From: Pseudomonas putida
GTDB lineage: Bacteria > Pseudomonadota > Gammaproteobacteria > Pseudomonadales > Pseudomonadaceae
Direction: 5' to 3'
Assembly (NCBI RefSeq): GCF_016406145.1
Contig: NZ_CP066306.1
Span: 4,588,001-4,652,000 of the forward strand
DNA length: 64,000 nt
The notes below the pieces were generated by a model. It made no database searches. It was not told the origin of the DNA and saw only the letters and a list, made by a program, of their open reading frames with translations. Position numbers and translations under genes: made by a program. Below are positions 51,805 through 61,738 of this stretch, piece by piece (position 1 is the first letter of the stretch; every line of letters starts with the position of its first letter).

Positions 51805-52650
51805 TTACCCCTTGACGGCGCCGGCTGTGAGCCCGCGAACGAAATACTTGCCTGCCACCACATAGACCAGCAGGGTTGGCAGGCCGGCGATCATCGCCGC
51901 CGCCATGTCGACGTTGTATTCCTTGGCCCCGGTACTGGTGTTGACCAGGTTGTTCAGGGCCACGGTGATCGGTTGCGAGTCGCCGCTGGAGAACACCACG
52001 CCGAACAGGAAGTCGTTCCAGATCTGGGTGAACTGCCAGATCAGGCAGACCATGATGATCGGTGTCGACATCGGCAGGATGATGCGGCGAAAAATGGTGA
52101 AGAACCCGGCACCGTCAAGGCGTGCGGCCTTGACCAGCGCATCGGGAATACTCACGTAGAAGTTGCGGAAGAACAGCGTGGTGAAGGCCAGGCCGTAGAC
52201 TACATGCACCAGCACAAGGCCACTGGTGGTGCTGGCCAGGCCCAACTTGCCAAGGGTGAACGATGCTGGCAGCAGCACGGTCTGGAACGGCAGGAAGCAA
52301 CCGAACAGCAGCAGGCCAAAAAACAGCTGCGACCCGCGGAAACGCCACATCGACAGCACATAGCCGTTGAGCGCACCGATGGCGGTCGAAATCAGCACCG
52401 CCGGTACGGTGATCATGATCGAGTTCCAGAAGTACCCGCTGACCGTGCCCCAGGCCTTGACCCAGCCGATGCCGCTGACTACGGTCGGCCAGCTCAGCAG
52501 GTTACCCGTACTGATGTCCTCCGGGGTCTTGAAGCTGGTCAGCAGCATCACCACCAAGGGCACCAGGTAAAGCAGCACGGCCATCAGCAACACAGTGTGA
52601 ATGGCGATGCGGCTGATGCTCGGCACCGGTTTGTCGACAGGGCTATGCAT
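51805..52650 (-). CDS. gtsC: Sugar ABC transporter permease (glucose importer)
   Basis: 281 residues from ATG 52650. Six membrane helices and the EAA loop (PDALVKAARLDGAGFFTIFRRIILPMSTPII) typical of MalG-type permeases. It overlaps the gtsB gene by 8 bp and is followed 3 bp later by gtsD. Confidence 0.94.
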   Translation of the reverse strand: MHSPVDKPVPSISRIAIHTVLLMAVLLYLVPLVVMLLTSFKTPEDISTGNLLSWPTVVSGIGWVKAWGTVSGYFWNSIMITVPAVLISTAIGALNGYVLSMWRFRGSQLFFGLLLFGCFLPFQTVLLPASFTLGKLGLASTTSGLVLVHVVYGLAFTTLFFRNFYVSIPDALVKAARLDGAGFFTIFRRIILPMSTPIIMVCLIWQFTQIWNDFLFGVVFSSGDSQPITVALNNLVNTSTGAKEYNVDMAAAMIAGLPTLLVYVVAGKYFVRGLTAGAVKG

Positions 52651-53551
52651 GGCGTTTGCTCCGCAGCTCCGAGTACAGGTAAGGCACGAGGATCGCCAGG
52701 ATCGCCCCGAGCATGAGGATGGCGCTGGCCGAGCCCATGCCCATCTGGCCGCGGCTGAAGGTGAACGAATACATGAACATCGCCGGCAGGTCGGACGAGT
52801 AGCCCGGGCCACCAGCGGTCATTGCGGCCACCAGGTCGAAGCTCTTGATCGCAATGTGCGAGAGGATCATCAGCGAACTGAAGAACACCGGGCGCAGGCT
52901 TGGCAGCACGACAGTCCAGTAGATGCGTGGCAGGCTTGCGCCATCCATCTGCGCAGCACGGATAATCGACTGGTCGACCCCGCGCAGGCCGGCCAGAAAC
53001 ATCGCCATGATGAAGCCCGAGGCTTGCCAAACGGCGGCGATCACCAGGCAGTACACCACTCGGTCGGGGTCGATCAGCCAGTCCAGGCGAAACCCCTCCC
53101 AGCCCCAGTCACGCAACAGCTTGTCCAGCCCCATGCCAGGGTTGAGCAGCCACTTCCAGGCGGTACCGGTGACGATCATGGACAAGGCCATCGGGTACAG
53201 GTAGACCGTGCGGATGAAACCTTCGCGGCGGATGCGCTGGTCGAGCAGCACCGCCAGTAGTACGCCGATGGCGAGGCTGATACCGATGAACAGCCCGCCG
53301 AACACCAGCAGGTTCTTGCTGGCTACCCACCAGCGGTCGTTGTCGAACAGCCTGGCGTATTGCGCAAGGCCCGCCCACTTGTAAGTTGGCAGGAAGGTCG
53401 AGGTGGTGAATGACAGGACGAACGTCCACAGGATGTAGCCGTAAAAGCCCACCAGGACGATGAACATGCTTGGTGCCAGCACCAGCTTGGGTAGCCAGCG
53501 CTGCAGCGCGTCCAGGGGAGAGGCCCGCAGTCGGGCGGTTGCTGTAGTCAT
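52643..53551 (-). CDS. gtsB: Sugar ABC transporter permease (glucose importer)
   Basis: 302 residues, MalF-like: six membrane helices, EAA loop DQSIIRAAQMDGASLPRIYWTVVLPSLRP. Its start follows the repeat element at 53582, 193 bp after gtsA. Confidence 0.94.
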   Translation of the reverse strand: MTTATARLRASPLDALQRWLPKLVLAPSMFIVLVGFYGYILWTFVLSFTTSTFLPTYKWAGLAQYARLFDNDRWWVASKNLLVFGGLFIGISLAIGVLLAVLLDQRIRREGFIRTVYLYPMALSMIVTGTAWKWLLNPGMGLDKLLRDWGWEGFRLDWLIDPDRVVYCLVIAAVWQASGFIMAMFLAGLRGVDQSIIRAAQMDGASLPRIYWTVVLPSLRPVFFSSLMILSHIAIKSFDLVAAMTAGGPGYSSDLPAMFMYSFTFSRGQMGMGSASAILMLGAILAILVPYLYSELRSKRHA

Positions 53552-53581
53552 GATTCACCTTGAAGGCACTGCCCATCTGCT

Positions 53582-53714
53582 GTAGGAGCGGCCTTGCGTC
53601 GCGAAAGGGCTGCGCAGCAGCCCCAGGGGCTCGAGAATAAAGACAGACCGTCGAACCTGGCTTGCAGGCCTGGGGACCGCTTCGCGGTCCTTTCGCGACA
53701 CAAGGCCGCTCCTA
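53582..53714. repeat. Inverted-repeat element (TAGGAGCGGCC family), copy 2
   Basis: TAGGAGCGGCCTTGCGTCGCG on the left and its near complement CGCGACACAAGGCCGCTCCTA on the right, with GC hairpins between (including CTGCGCAGCAG and GGACCGCTTCGCGGTCC). It separates gtsA from gtsB inside an operon, so it may stabilise gtsA mRNA or lower expression of the membrane components. Confidence 0.85.
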
Positions 53715-53744
53715 CAAGAGCAATCGTGCCTGCCTTGAGCTTGG

Positions 53745-55031
53745 TTACTTGGCCGATCTGATCGCCGCCGCCAGCTTTTTCGCTGCATCGGCAGGGTCGG
53801 CCTTGGGATCGTTGATGTAGTTGGTGACCACATCGAAGAAAGCGCCCTGCACGGCCAGCGTGGTGGCCATGTTGTGCGCCATGCTCGGCTGCAGGCCGCC
53901 GGTTTTGGCGTCGGCCATGAAGTCCTTGGCAGAAGTCTGGGCGCAAGCGTCGAAGCCATAGGTGCCCATGTCCGCGAGCATGTCGTTACGCACGGGAATG
54001 GAGCCTTTGTTGATGCTGAAGACCTTCTGGAAGTCCTGGCCAAGCACCTTTTTGGCGATGTCCTGCTGGCCAGCGGCCGTGCCCTCGTCGTTCTGCTTGA
54101 ACACCACCAGCGAGTCGATGTTGTACAGGAAGGCCTTGTCGGTGCCTGGGAACGCGACGCACTGGTAGTCCTTGCCGGCGGTCTTCTTGGCCAAGGTCCA
54201 CTCGCTCTTGGCCCAGTCGCCCATGATCTGCATGCCGGCCTTGCCATTGATGACTTTGGCCGCTTCCAGGTTCCAGTCCTGGCCTTTGCCGTCAGGGTCC
54301 ATGTAGGTGGCGACCTTCTTCAGCTCGGTCAGCGACTTGACCATCTGCGGCCCGGTCAGCGTGGCTTCATCGAGGTCGACCAGCGCTTTCTTGTAACCGT
54401 CTGCCCCCATCACCGACAGCACCACACTCTCGAACACCGTGCTGTCCTGCCATGGCTGGCCGCCGTGGGCGAGCGGGATGAAGCCGGCGGCCTTGAGTTT
54501 GTCGGCGGCGGCGTAGAATTCGTCGAGGGTGGTCGGCGCCTTGTCGATGCCAGCCTTTTTGAACACTTCGGGGTTGATCCACAGCCAGTTGATGCGGTGG
54601 ATGTTCACCGGCACGGCCACGTAGTCACCTTCGTACTTGACGGTGTCGGCGACTTTCTTGTCGAGCAACGAATCCCACTTCTCTTGCTTGGCCACATCCT
54701 TGAGCACATCCGGGTCCAGCAGGCCGGTGGCAGCCCAGTCCTGAATGTCCGGCCCCTTGATCTGGGCAACGCCAGGCGGGTTACCGGCCACGGCGCGACT
54801 CTTGAGCACGGTCATGGCCGTGGCGCCACCACCGCCGGCAACCGCACCATCCTTCCAGGTGAAGCCATCCTTCTCGACCTGGGCCTTGAGCACATCGACT
54901 GCCGCTTTTTCACCACCGGATGTCCACCAGTGAACCACTTCGACACTGCCTTTGGAGTCGGCGGCGAAGGCACTGAGCGGGAACAGGGAGGCGAAGGAGA
55001 TCGCGGCAGCGAGGCGGAGAGTCGAATTCAT
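53745..55031 (-). CDS. gtsA: Glucose/mannose periplasmic binding protein
   Basis: 428 residues with a signal peptide ([23 protein letters not shown]). Family 1 extracellular solute-binding protein: [20 protein letters not shown] at the mature N terminus, [21 protein letters not shown], and [16 protein letters not shown] in the C lobe. It delivers glucose (and in some strains mannose) to GtsBCD. It is the first gene of the operon; the promoter lies in the 105 bp after the AGE epimerase gene. Confidence 0.95.
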   Translation of the reverse strand: MNSTLRLAAAISFASLFPLSAFAADSKGSVEVVHWWTSGGEKAAVDVLKAQVEKDGFTWKDGAVAGGGGATAMTVLKSRAVAGNPPGVAQIKGPDIQDWAATGLLDPDVLKDVAKQEKWDSLLDKKVADTVKYEGDYVAVPVNIHRINWLWINPEVFKKAGIDKAPTTLDEFYAAADKLKAAGFIPLAHGGQPWQDSTVFESVVLSVMGADGYKKALVDLDEATLTGPQMVKSLTELKKVATYMDPDGKGQDWNLEAAKVINGKAGMQIMGDWAKSEWTLAKKTAGKDYQCVAFPGTDKAFLYNIDSLVVFKQNDEGTAAGQQDIAKKVLGQDFQKVFSINKGSIPVRNDMLADMGTYGFDACAQTSAKDFMADAKTGGLQPSMAHNMATTLAVQGAFFDVVTNYINDPKADPADAAKKLAAAIRSAK

Positions 55032-55041
55032 CGGAATACCT

Positions 55042-55052
55042 TTCTTGTTGTT
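55042..55052 (-). promoter_or_regulatory. Candidate Crc/Hfq CA motif at gtsA
   Basis: On the minus strand AACAACAAGAA, four AAN repeats in a row, starts 21 bp before the gtsA ATG and runs into the AAAGG ribosome-binding site. This fits the Hfq/Crc recognition pattern and would let catabolite repression block gtsA translation. Confidence 0.7.
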
Positions 55053-55135
55053 ATGCCGGGCAAGTCGAGCGCTTGCATTGCATGGAGTCTAATCAGAGTG
55101 CCCGCTGCGTCAGGTAACGAAGCGATGCGTGAATG

Positions 55136-56362
55136 TCATCGTTTGGTTACATTGCGCGCCAGTGCGCTCGCCAGGCTGGGCGCCAGGGGCAGCGTTGGCA
55201 GCAGTACAGCCTGGAAGGCGTGATAGAGGTCTGGCTTGCCTGCCCAGATCGTCGCCGCGGGCTGATTGTCCGGGTCGAGTTCGTGGTGCCAGCTTCCGGC
55301 TGCGCGGTCGATGAAATGAGTGCCGATGAACGTCCAGAAGCGCCGGTACCATTGCTCGTACTGCTGCTCGCCGGTTCGCCGCAGCAGCGCTGCGGCGCTG
55401 GCGCAGGCTTCGGCATGCACCCAGTGCAGGCGCTCGCGCACTCTGGGCTGATTGTCCCAGCCCAAGGTGTAGACGATGCCCTCGGCACCATCGATGCTCC
55501 AGGCATGCTTGCAGGCGTTGGCGAACAGGCCCCGCGCGCAGGCCAGCAGCCATGCCGGGGCAGGAAGCCCTGACTGACGTCGCGCAGCCTCAAGGTGCAG
55601 GACCAGTCGGGACCACTCGAACGCATGGCCAGGCGTTGTGCCGTATGGGCGGAAGTGATCTGCGGGATTGTCCTGGTTGTAGTCGGGCAGTGGTTGCCAG
55701 TGCACATCGAAATGTTCGACCACCTGGTAACCACTGGCGCCAGCATGGCCGTGAATGATGCGCTCGACGATACGCAGGGCGCGCTCCAGCCAAAGTACAT
55801 CGCCCGTCACATCTGCCAGGGCGAGGAAGGCCTCAGTGGCGTGCATGTTGCTATTGGCGCCGCGATAGGCTTCAGGCTGCTGCCAGTCGCTGGAGAAGGA
55901 CTCGCGCATCGCACCCTCTTCCTCACTCCAGAAACGCTCCTCGATGACCCGTATCGCCTGCGCCAGCAACCCCTGTGCTCCCGAAGCGCCCGCCACTACG
56001 GCAGAGCTGGCGGCAAGCGCGACGAAGGCATGCAGGTAAGCCGCCTTGCCGCTGTCGCCCAGGCCGTATGGGCGGGCGAACCAACCGCCGTACCTGGCGT
56101 CGCGCAAAGGCCCGCACAAGGCCTGCACACCATGCTCCACCAATCCCAGGCAGCCTGGCTCCCCATTAAGGTGGGCCAGGGCGAAGCTGTGGGTCATGCG
56201 CGCGGTGTTCATGGTTTCAGCGACAGCCGTGGGGGGCAGCTTGCCACGGGCGTCGAGATTGCTGAAACCTTCGGCGACTTGCGAGGCTTTGGCGAAGGAG
56301 AGCAGCCGCTGGCCCTCGCTTGTGAGCCAGGCGTTATGTTCCGGGGAATCGATGTAGTCCAT
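55136..56362 (-). CDS. AGE family epimerase/isomerase
   Basis: 408 residues of the (alpha/alpha)6-barrel family of N-acylglucosamine 2-epimerases, with His-rich segments: NSNMHATEAFLALADVTG, GHAFEWSRLVLHLEA, WVHAEACASAAALLRRTGE and SWHHELD. Similar proteins include D-mannose isomerase and cellobiose epimerase. The position between the two-component genes and the glucose/mannose importer suggests mannose-to-fructose isomerisation, which is inference. Not translationally coupled: 102 bp from gtrS. Confidence 0.85.
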   Translation of the reverse strand: MDYIDSPEHNAWLTSEGQRLLSFAKASQVAEGFSNLDARGKLPPTAVAETMNTARMTHSFALAHLNGEPGCLGLVEHGVQALCGPLRDARYGGWFARPYGLGDSGKAAYLHAFVALAASSAVVAGASGAQGLLAQAIRVIEERFWSEEEGAMRESFSSDWQQPEAYRGANSNMHATEAFLALADVTGDVLWLERALRIVERIIHGHAGASGYQVVEHFDVHWQPLPDYNQDNPADHFRPYGTTPGHAFEWSRLVLHLEAARRQSGLPAPAWLLACARGLFANACKHAWSIDGAEGIVYTLGWDNQPRVRERLHWVHAEACASAAALLRRTGEQQYEQWYRRFWTFIGTHFIDRAAGSWHHELDPDNQPAATIWAGKPDLYHAFQAVLLPTLPLAPSLASALARNVTKR

Positions 56363-56464
56363 GCTCCTGCTTCTTCCCTGTGTGAGGTTTGCAGATTCTA
56401 GCCAGCCGTCCTGGCTGGGATGTCACGAAGGCTTGGGGTTATGTCACCGATCAGTGACACACGT

Positions 56465-57919
56465 TCACTCAGTGCCGCGCGGCAGATGAAGAGTCACGCG
56501 TAACCCACCCTCGCGCAAATTGAGCAGGCTCACCTCACCACCGTGACTATGGGCAATGTTGCGTGCAATCCCCAAGCCCAAGCCATACCCCTGCTGCTGC
56601 CCGGCCAGCCTGAAATGCGGCTCGAACACCTGCTCAAGCCGCTGCTGTGGCACACCCGGCCCGTGGTCGTCCACCTGCAGGACAAAGCCCTCCGCGCTGT
56701 CGATGATGCGCAGACGAGCCCGCTTGCCGTACTTGATGGCATTGTCTATCAGGTTGCCGATGCAGCGGCGCAAGGCCAGTGGTTTGCCGGGGTACGGCGC
56801 CAGGGCCTGGCCTTCGACGGTGATGCGGCCATCCCCCAGATACGGCTCGGCGAGAATCTCCAATACCTGGTTGAGATCGACCGGCTCGATATTCTCGTGG
56901 ATGTCAGTGTCTTTCACGCATTGCAAAGCGCCTTTGACCAACAGCTCCAGCTCATCCAGATCCTGGCTGAACTTGGCCTGCATGCGCTCATCTTCCAGCA
57001 GTTCAACACGTAGCCGCAGCCGGGTAATGGGCGTGCGAAGGTCATGGGAAATGGCGCTGAACAACTGGCTGCGCTCGGTGAGGTAGCGGCTGATACGTTC
57101 ACGCATACTGTTGAACGCACGCCCGACCTCGACCACCTCGCTGCCACCGCCCTCGGGCACTGGAGCCACATCGGCGCCCAGCGACAGATCCCGCGCGGCC
57201 CGCGCCAAGCGCTTGAGTGGCCAGCTCTGCCAGTGCACCAGCAGGCCGATGAACAGCAGCAGCAAAGCGGTGGTCAGGACGATGAAGCCGATCTGCTGGC
57301 GTGGCAGGCGCTCGGCTTCAAGGCTGGTGTAAGGCTCAGGCAGCAACGAAGCGATGTACAGCCACTCGCCCTCGCCCAGGCGAAGCTGCGTGACCAGTAC
57401 AGGCGGGTTGAGTGGCTCCAGGGTCAGCGAGTAATGCGCCCAGGAACGCGGCAGCTCATCGAGCTTCAGGCCGCTGTTGAAGATGCGCAGGTCATCGGGG
57501 GCGACGAACTCGACGGAAATATCCATCTGCGCGCCCAGCCGCTCATGCAGTACCTGCTGGAACACATCAATCACTGCCTGCTTGCGCGGCGTGATTGGCA
57601 ATACCGGCATGTCCAGCGGCTTGTCGTTGAGCGACACGAAAAAACGCGTACCGCCCATGCTGCGCAACTGGTCCAGTACCATCGGCCGATAGGCCACCGG
57701 CAAAGAACGGAAATAACTGACGCTGGCACTCATCGAATGGGCCAGGCTGCCGGCACTGGCACGCAAGCCTTGCAGCTGGCTGGCACGTAACTGCGTGACC
57801 CAGATGACGCTGGACAAGCCCTGCGCCAGCAGCACCACCAGCAAGGTCAGCAGCAGCATACGCCCCAGCAGCGAGCGCGGCAGCAGGCGCCAGCGCCGCT
57901 CAGGAAGCACAGCAGACAT
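56465..57919 (-). CDS. gtrS: Sensor histidine kinase of the glucose-responsive two-component system
   Basis: 484 residues from ATG 57919, which overlaps gltR. Two membrane helices (about 17-40 and 209-229) flank a periplasmic sensor domain; then HAMP, DHp with phosphoacceptor His292 in SAISHDLRTPITR, and an ATPase domain with NLIDNAIKYGKRAR, DHGPGVP and GYGLGLGIARNIA. In P. aeruginosa and P. putida this pair (GtrS or GltS with GltR) senses 2-ketogluconate or 6-phosphogluconate and controls glucose uptake and edd-glk; the role here follows from the synteny. Confidence 0.92.
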   Translation of the reverse strand: MSAVLPERRWRLLPRSLLGRMLLLTLLVVLLAQGLSSVIWVTQLRASQLQGLRASAGSLAHSMSASVSYFRSLPVAYRPMVLDQLRSMGGTRFFVSLNDKPLDMPVLPITPRKQAVIDVFQQVLHERLGAQMDISVEFVAPDDLRIFNSGLKLDELPRSWAHYSLTLEPLNPPVLVTQLRLGEGEWLYIASLLPEPYTSLEAERLPRQQIGFIVLTTALLLLFIGLLVHWQSWPLKRLARAARDLSLGADVAPVPEGGGSEVVEVGRAFNSMRERISRYLTERSQLFSAISHDLRTPITRLRLRVELLEDERMQAKFSQDLDELELLVKGALQCVKDTDIHENIEPVDLNQVLEILAEPYLGDGRITVEGQALAPYPGKPLALRRCIGNLIDNAIKYGKRARLRIIDSAEGFVLQVDDHGPGVPQQRLEQVFEPHFRLAGQQQGYGLGLGIARNIAHSHGGEVSLLNLREGGLRVTLHLPRGTE

Positions 57920-58625
57920 GCGCAGCCAGCAGGTAGCCACTGCCACGCACAGTGCGGATCAGCCGTGGCGGTTTGTCGGTGTCGCGCAGACGCTGACGCA
58001 GGCGGCTGACCGCCATGTCAACGATACGGTCCAGCGGCATTGGCTCACGGCCACGGGTAGCGTTGCCGATGGTATCGCGGTCGAGGATCTGCTGAGGGTG
58101 ATCGAGAAACAGCTTGAGCAAGGCAAAATCGGCACCGGAGAGGATCACCTCTTCGCCATCGCGGTGGAACAGGCGGTGGCTGACCGTGTCCAGGCGCCAG
58201 TCGTCGAAGGCCAGTACCGCGCTGGCTGGGGCGGCTTGGCCGAATTCCGCTCGACGCAGCAGCGCCTTGATTCGCGCCTGCAGTTCCCGCGGGCTGAACG
58301 GCTTGCCCAGATAATCGTCCGCACCGAGCTCAAGACCGATGACCCGGTCGGCCTCGTCGGAGCTGGCGGTCAGCATGATGATCGGCACCCGCGATTGGCG
58401 CGGGTGCTGGCGCACCCAGCGACACAGGCTGAAGCCGTCCTCGTCGGGCAGCATCACATCGAGAATGACCAGATCGCAGTGAGTGTTTTCCAGAGCGTGG
58501 CGAAAACCCTGGCCATCGGCTTCGGCGTGCACCTGGAAACCGGCGCGACTCAGGTAGGTTTGCAACAGCTCGCGGATTTCCTGATCGTCGTCGGCCATCA
58601 GGATCGATTTTCCGGCAGTGCTCAA
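57900..58625 (-). CDS. gltR: OmpR-type response regulator GltR (TTG start)
   Basis: 241 residues. I choose the TTG at 58625 (reads Met-Ser-Thr-Ala-Gly-Lys), because the earlier part of the frame is not like a receiver domain and because 241 residues is the length I expect for P. putida GltR; an AGAGGGCGGG sequence precedes it. Receiver domain 1-125 with Asp56 as phosphoacceptor, then a winged helix (VRGSGYLL). It may be a target of its own; it is followed by gtrS with overlap. Confidence 0.92.
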   Translation of the reverse strand: MSTAGKSILMADDDQEIRELLQTYLSRAGFQVHAEADGQGFRHALENTHCDLVILDVMLPDEDGFSLCRWVRQHPRQSRVPIIMLTASSDEADRVIGLELGADDYLGKPFSPRELQARIKALLRRAEFGQAAPASAVLAFDDWRLDTVSHRLFHRDGEEVILSGADFALLKLFLDHPQQILDRDTIGNATRGREPMPLDRIVDMAVSRLRQRLRDTDKPPRLIRTVRGSGYLLAAHVCCAS

Positions 58626-58690
58626 GGTATCCCGCCCTCTTGTTGTCACAGGTCTTTTGCCTGCTGTGAGGGCCGCAAAGCGGCCCCCTA

Positions 58691-59650
58691 TCAATGATCC
58701 AGAGCCTGCTGTAATGCCACGCCGGCGCCCAGCAGTCCAGAAAACTCTGCCGTCACCAGCCACACCGGCACATCCGCGAAGTACCCGCTCATGCAGCCCT
58801 TGTCGGCAAAACTTGCAGCGAACCCGCTACGCATGAACAGTTCGGTAAACCGCGGAATCACGCCGCCAACAATATAAACCCCACCGCGTGCACCCAGGGT
58901 CAGTACATTGTTACCTGCCACGCGCCCCAGGAAGCGGCAGAACTGTTCGATCACTGCCAATGCCCGTGGCTCACCACTCAGGGCGGCATCGGTAATTTCT
59001 GCTGGTGTCTTGTGCCGTACGGTATCACCGTCCAACGCACAGATAGCCTGGTACAAACGCACGAGGCCACCACCGCTGAGCACGGTTTCAGCGCTGACAT
59101 GGCCAATCTGCCCATGAATCTGCTGATGGATCGCCGCTTCACGGGCATTGCCCACCGGCAAGTCGACATGCCCTCCCTCACCGGGCAGCGCCAGCCAATG
59201 CTGCTCACCCAGGCGCAGCAGGCTGCCGACGCCAAGGCCGGTACCCGGGCCGATCACCAGTGCAGGTCGCGCCGGGTCGGCCTTGCCGGGGCAGACCTGG
59301 CGCACCTCGTCCTCTTGCAGGCGGGTCATGCCCAAGGCCATCGCCGTGAAGTCATTGATCAGCAGCAACTGTTCAACCTGCAACGTCTTGCAGAATGCGC
59401 TGCGGCTCAGCCGCCAATGATTGTTGGTAAAGCGAAACTCATCACCGTCGACCGGCCCGGCCACCGCCAGGCACACCGCCGACAGCCCGCCACGGGCGAT
59501 GCCTTGGCCGTGCAGGTAAGCTTCGATGGCCTGCTCCGGGCTGGTGTAGTCAGCAGTGGCGAAGACCTTCACCTGGTGCAGCTGGTTGTCACGCCACAAC
59601 GCAAAACGGGCATTGGTGCCACCGATGTCGCCAACCAGCAGGTCCGTCAT
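58691..59650 (-). CDS. glk: Glucokinase
   Basis: 319 residues, GlkA/ROK-like bacterial glucokinase: [12 protein letters not shown] at the N terminus (phosphate-binding), [10 protein letters not shown] and GPGTGLG in the middle and [13 protein letters not shown] near the end. It phosphorylates glucose with ATP. It overlaps the edd stop by 4 bases (ATGA), and gltR follows 65 bp later; edd-glk-gltR-gtrS are probably cotranscribed. Confidence 0.95.
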   Translation of the reverse strand: MTDLLVGDIGGTNARFALWRDNQLHQVKVFATADYTSPEQAIEAYLHGQGIARGGLSAVCLAVAGPVDGDEFRFTNNHWRLSRSAFCKTLQVEQLLLINDFTAMALGMTRLQEDEVRQVCPGKADPARPALVIGPGTGLGVGSLLRLGEQHWLALPGEGGHVDLPVGNAREAAIHQQIHGQIGHVSAETVLSGGGLVRLYQAICALDGDTVRHKTPAEITDAALSGEPRALAVIEQFCRFLGRVAGNNVLTLGARGGVYIVGGVIPRFTELFMRSGFAASFADKGCMSGYFADVPVWLVTAEFSGLLGAGVALQQALDH

Positions 59651-61473
59651 TTGAGGTTCTCCAGGGCCGAGGTAAAGGCGCTGGCGCCCTGCTCGGCCGA
59701 GCTGAACGCCATGCGCATGAAGCCGAACAGCTCGCGCCCACAGCCCAGGTCGTTGCCCTGTGGCGCAGGCGGCAGGTCGCGGCTGGCCAATTCCTCGGCC
59801 GACACCTTGAGCTGCAGCGTGCCTTCGACACCATCGACCCGCACGATATCACCATCGCGCACCCGCGCCAGCGGTCCACCATCAAAGGCTTCAGGGCACA
59901 CGTGGATGGCGGCCGGGATCTTGCCCGATGCGCCTGACATGCGCCCATCGGTGACCAGTGCGACTTTGTAGCCGCGGTCCTGCAGCACACCGAGGAACGG
60001 CGTCAGCTTGTGCAGCTCCGGCATGCCGTTGCAACGCGGCCCCTGGAAGCGCACCACTGCCACGAAGTCGCACTCCAGTTCGCCGGCCTTGAACGCATCG
60101 GCCAGCGACTGCTGGTCCTGGAACACCCGGGCCGGGGCCTCGACGACCTGATGCTCAGGGGCCACTGCGGACACTTTCATCACGCCACGCCCAAGGTTGC
60201 CTTCCATCACCCGCAGGCCGCCTTCGGCCGAGAACGGCCGTGCCACCGGGCGCAGGATGGTCTCGTCCAGACTCTGCTGCGGGCCTTCGCGCCAGACCAG
60301 CTTGCCGTTGTCCAGGAACGGTTCCTGGGTATAACGGCGCAATCCGTGGCCGGCGACGGTGTTGACGTCTTCGTGCAGCAAGCCGGCATCGAGCAGCTCA
60401 CGGATCAGGAAGGACATGCCACCGGCGGCCTGGAAGTGGTTGATGTCGGCCTTGCCATTGGGGTAGACGTGGGACAGCGTCGGCACCACTTCGGACAGGT
60501 CGGCCATGTCCTGCCAGGTGAGCTGGATGCCTGCCGCCTGGGCGATCGCCGGCATGTGCAGGGTGTGGTTGGTCGAGCCCCCGGTGGCATGCAGGGCGAC
60601 GATGGAGTTTACCAGCGATTTTTCGTCAACGATCTCGCCCAGCGGCATGAAGCTGCCACTGGCCTTGGTCATGCGCGTCACTTGCTGCGCGGCCTCGGCG
60701 GTAAGCGCGTCGCGAAGCGGCGTATAGGGGTTGACGAACGAAGCTCCCGGCAAGTGCAGGCCCATCACTTCCATCACCAGCTGGTTGGTGTTGGCGGTGC
60801 CGTAGAAGGTGCAAGTGCCTGGGCTGTGGTAGGACTTCATCTCCGACTCCAGCAGCTCCTCACGGCTGGCCTTGCCCTCGGCATAGCGCTGGCGCACATC
60901 GGCCTTCTGCTTGTTGGAGATGCCGGAAACCATTGGCCCGCCCGGCACGAAAATGGTGGGCAGGTGACCGAAGCGCAGCGCGCCCATCATCAAGCCGGGG
61001 ACGATCTTGTCGCAGATACCCAGCATCAGCGCAGCGTCGAACATGTTGTGCGACAGCGCCACCGCAGTGGACATGGCGATCACTTCACGGCTGGCGATGG
61101 CCAGTTCCATGCCTGGCTCCCCCTGGGTCACACCATCGCACATGGCCGGCACACCGCCAGCGAACTGGCCGACGGAGCCAACTTCGCGCAGGGCCTTCTT
61201 GATCTGCTCAGGGAAATGCACATACGGCTGGTGCGCCGAGAGCATGTCGTTGTAGGCCGAGACGATGGCCACGTTGGCGGCATTCATCAGGCGCAGGCTC
61301 TGCTTGTCGTCGGCGCCACACCCGGCCACGCCATGGGCGAAGTTGGCGCACTGCAGGCTGGCCCGCATGGGTCCGTCACTGGCCGCGCCGCGAATCAGCT
61401 GCAGGTAGCGTTCACGGGTGGCACGGCTGCGTTCGATCAGCCGTTGGGTGACCTCAAGGATGCGCGGGTGCAT
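59647..61473 (-). CDS. edd: Phosphogluconate dehydratase
   Basis: 608 residues of the IlvD/Edd family (Fe-S dehydratase). It converts 6-phosphogluconate to KDPG. Signatures: [28 protein letters not shown] (first signature, cluster Cys), [21 protein letters not shown], and the second signature [23 protein letters not shown]. First gene of edd-glk-gltR-gtrS, and divergent from gap with HexR-type operators between. Confidence 0.97.
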   Translation of the reverse strand: MHPRILEVTQRLIERSRATRERYLQLIRGAASDGPMRASLQCANFAHGVAGCGADDKQSLRLMNAANVAIVSAYNDMLSAHQPYVHFPEQIKKALREVGSVGQFAGGVPAMCDGVTQGEPGMELAIASREVIAMSTAVALSHNMFDAALMLGICDKIVPGLMMGALRFGHLPTIFVPGGPMVSGISNKQKADVRQRYAEGKASREELLESEMKSYHSPGTCTFYGTANTNQLVMEVMGLHLPGASFVNPYTPLRDALTAEAAQQVTRMTKASGSFMPLGEIVDEKSLVNSIVALHATGGSTNHTLHMPAIAQAAGIQLTWQDMADLSEVVPTLSHVYPNGKADINHFQAAGGMSFLIRELLDAGLLHEDVNTVAGHGLRRYTQEPFLDNGKLVWREGPQQSLDETILRPVARPFSAEGGLRVMEGNLGRGVMKVSAVAPEHQVVEAPARVFQDQQSLADAFKAGELECDFVAVVRFQGPRCNGMPELHKLTPFLGVLQDRGYKVALVTDGRMSGASGKIPAAIHVCPEAFDGGPLARVRDGDIVRVDGVEGTLQLKVSAEELASRDLPPAPQGNDLGCGRELFGFMRMAFSSAEQGASAFTSALENLK

Positions 61474-61595
61474 GTACTGGACTCCAGGCTAGCGGTAAGG
61501 GCGGTTTACCAGGCATTTCCCCTCCAAACGATTGCGGCCTAGGCTCCTGTGTAAGAGACCCTGCGCATCGAGGCGGCGGCTTGCCCGACCACTCG

Positions 61596-61611
61596 TTGTA
61601 TATTTAAACAA
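61596..61611. promoter_or_regulatory. HexR operator, edd side
   Basis: TTGT-ATATTTAA-ACAA, an exact TTGT-N8-ACAA, 123 bp upstream of the edd start. HexR controls edd and gap in P. putida. Confidence 0.8.
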
Positions 61612-61658
61612 AATACTGCCAGTAAAAAGGCTTGTTTTCTATCGCTCAGTGAATAATC

Positions 61659-61673
61659 TTGTAATTCCAACAA
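61659..61673. promoter_or_regulatory. HexR operator, gap side
   Basis: TTGT-AATTCCA-ACAA, an exact TTGT-N7-ACAA, 66 bp upstream of the gap start. Overlapping AACAACAAAA, a Crc-like A-rich motif, follows but lies too far from the gap start to judge. Confidence 0.8.
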
Positions 61674-61738
61674 CAAAACCGTTTCAGTGAAGCTTCATTT
61701 GTGCCACCGGTTTCACTCGAACTGCCAGAGGTACTGCC

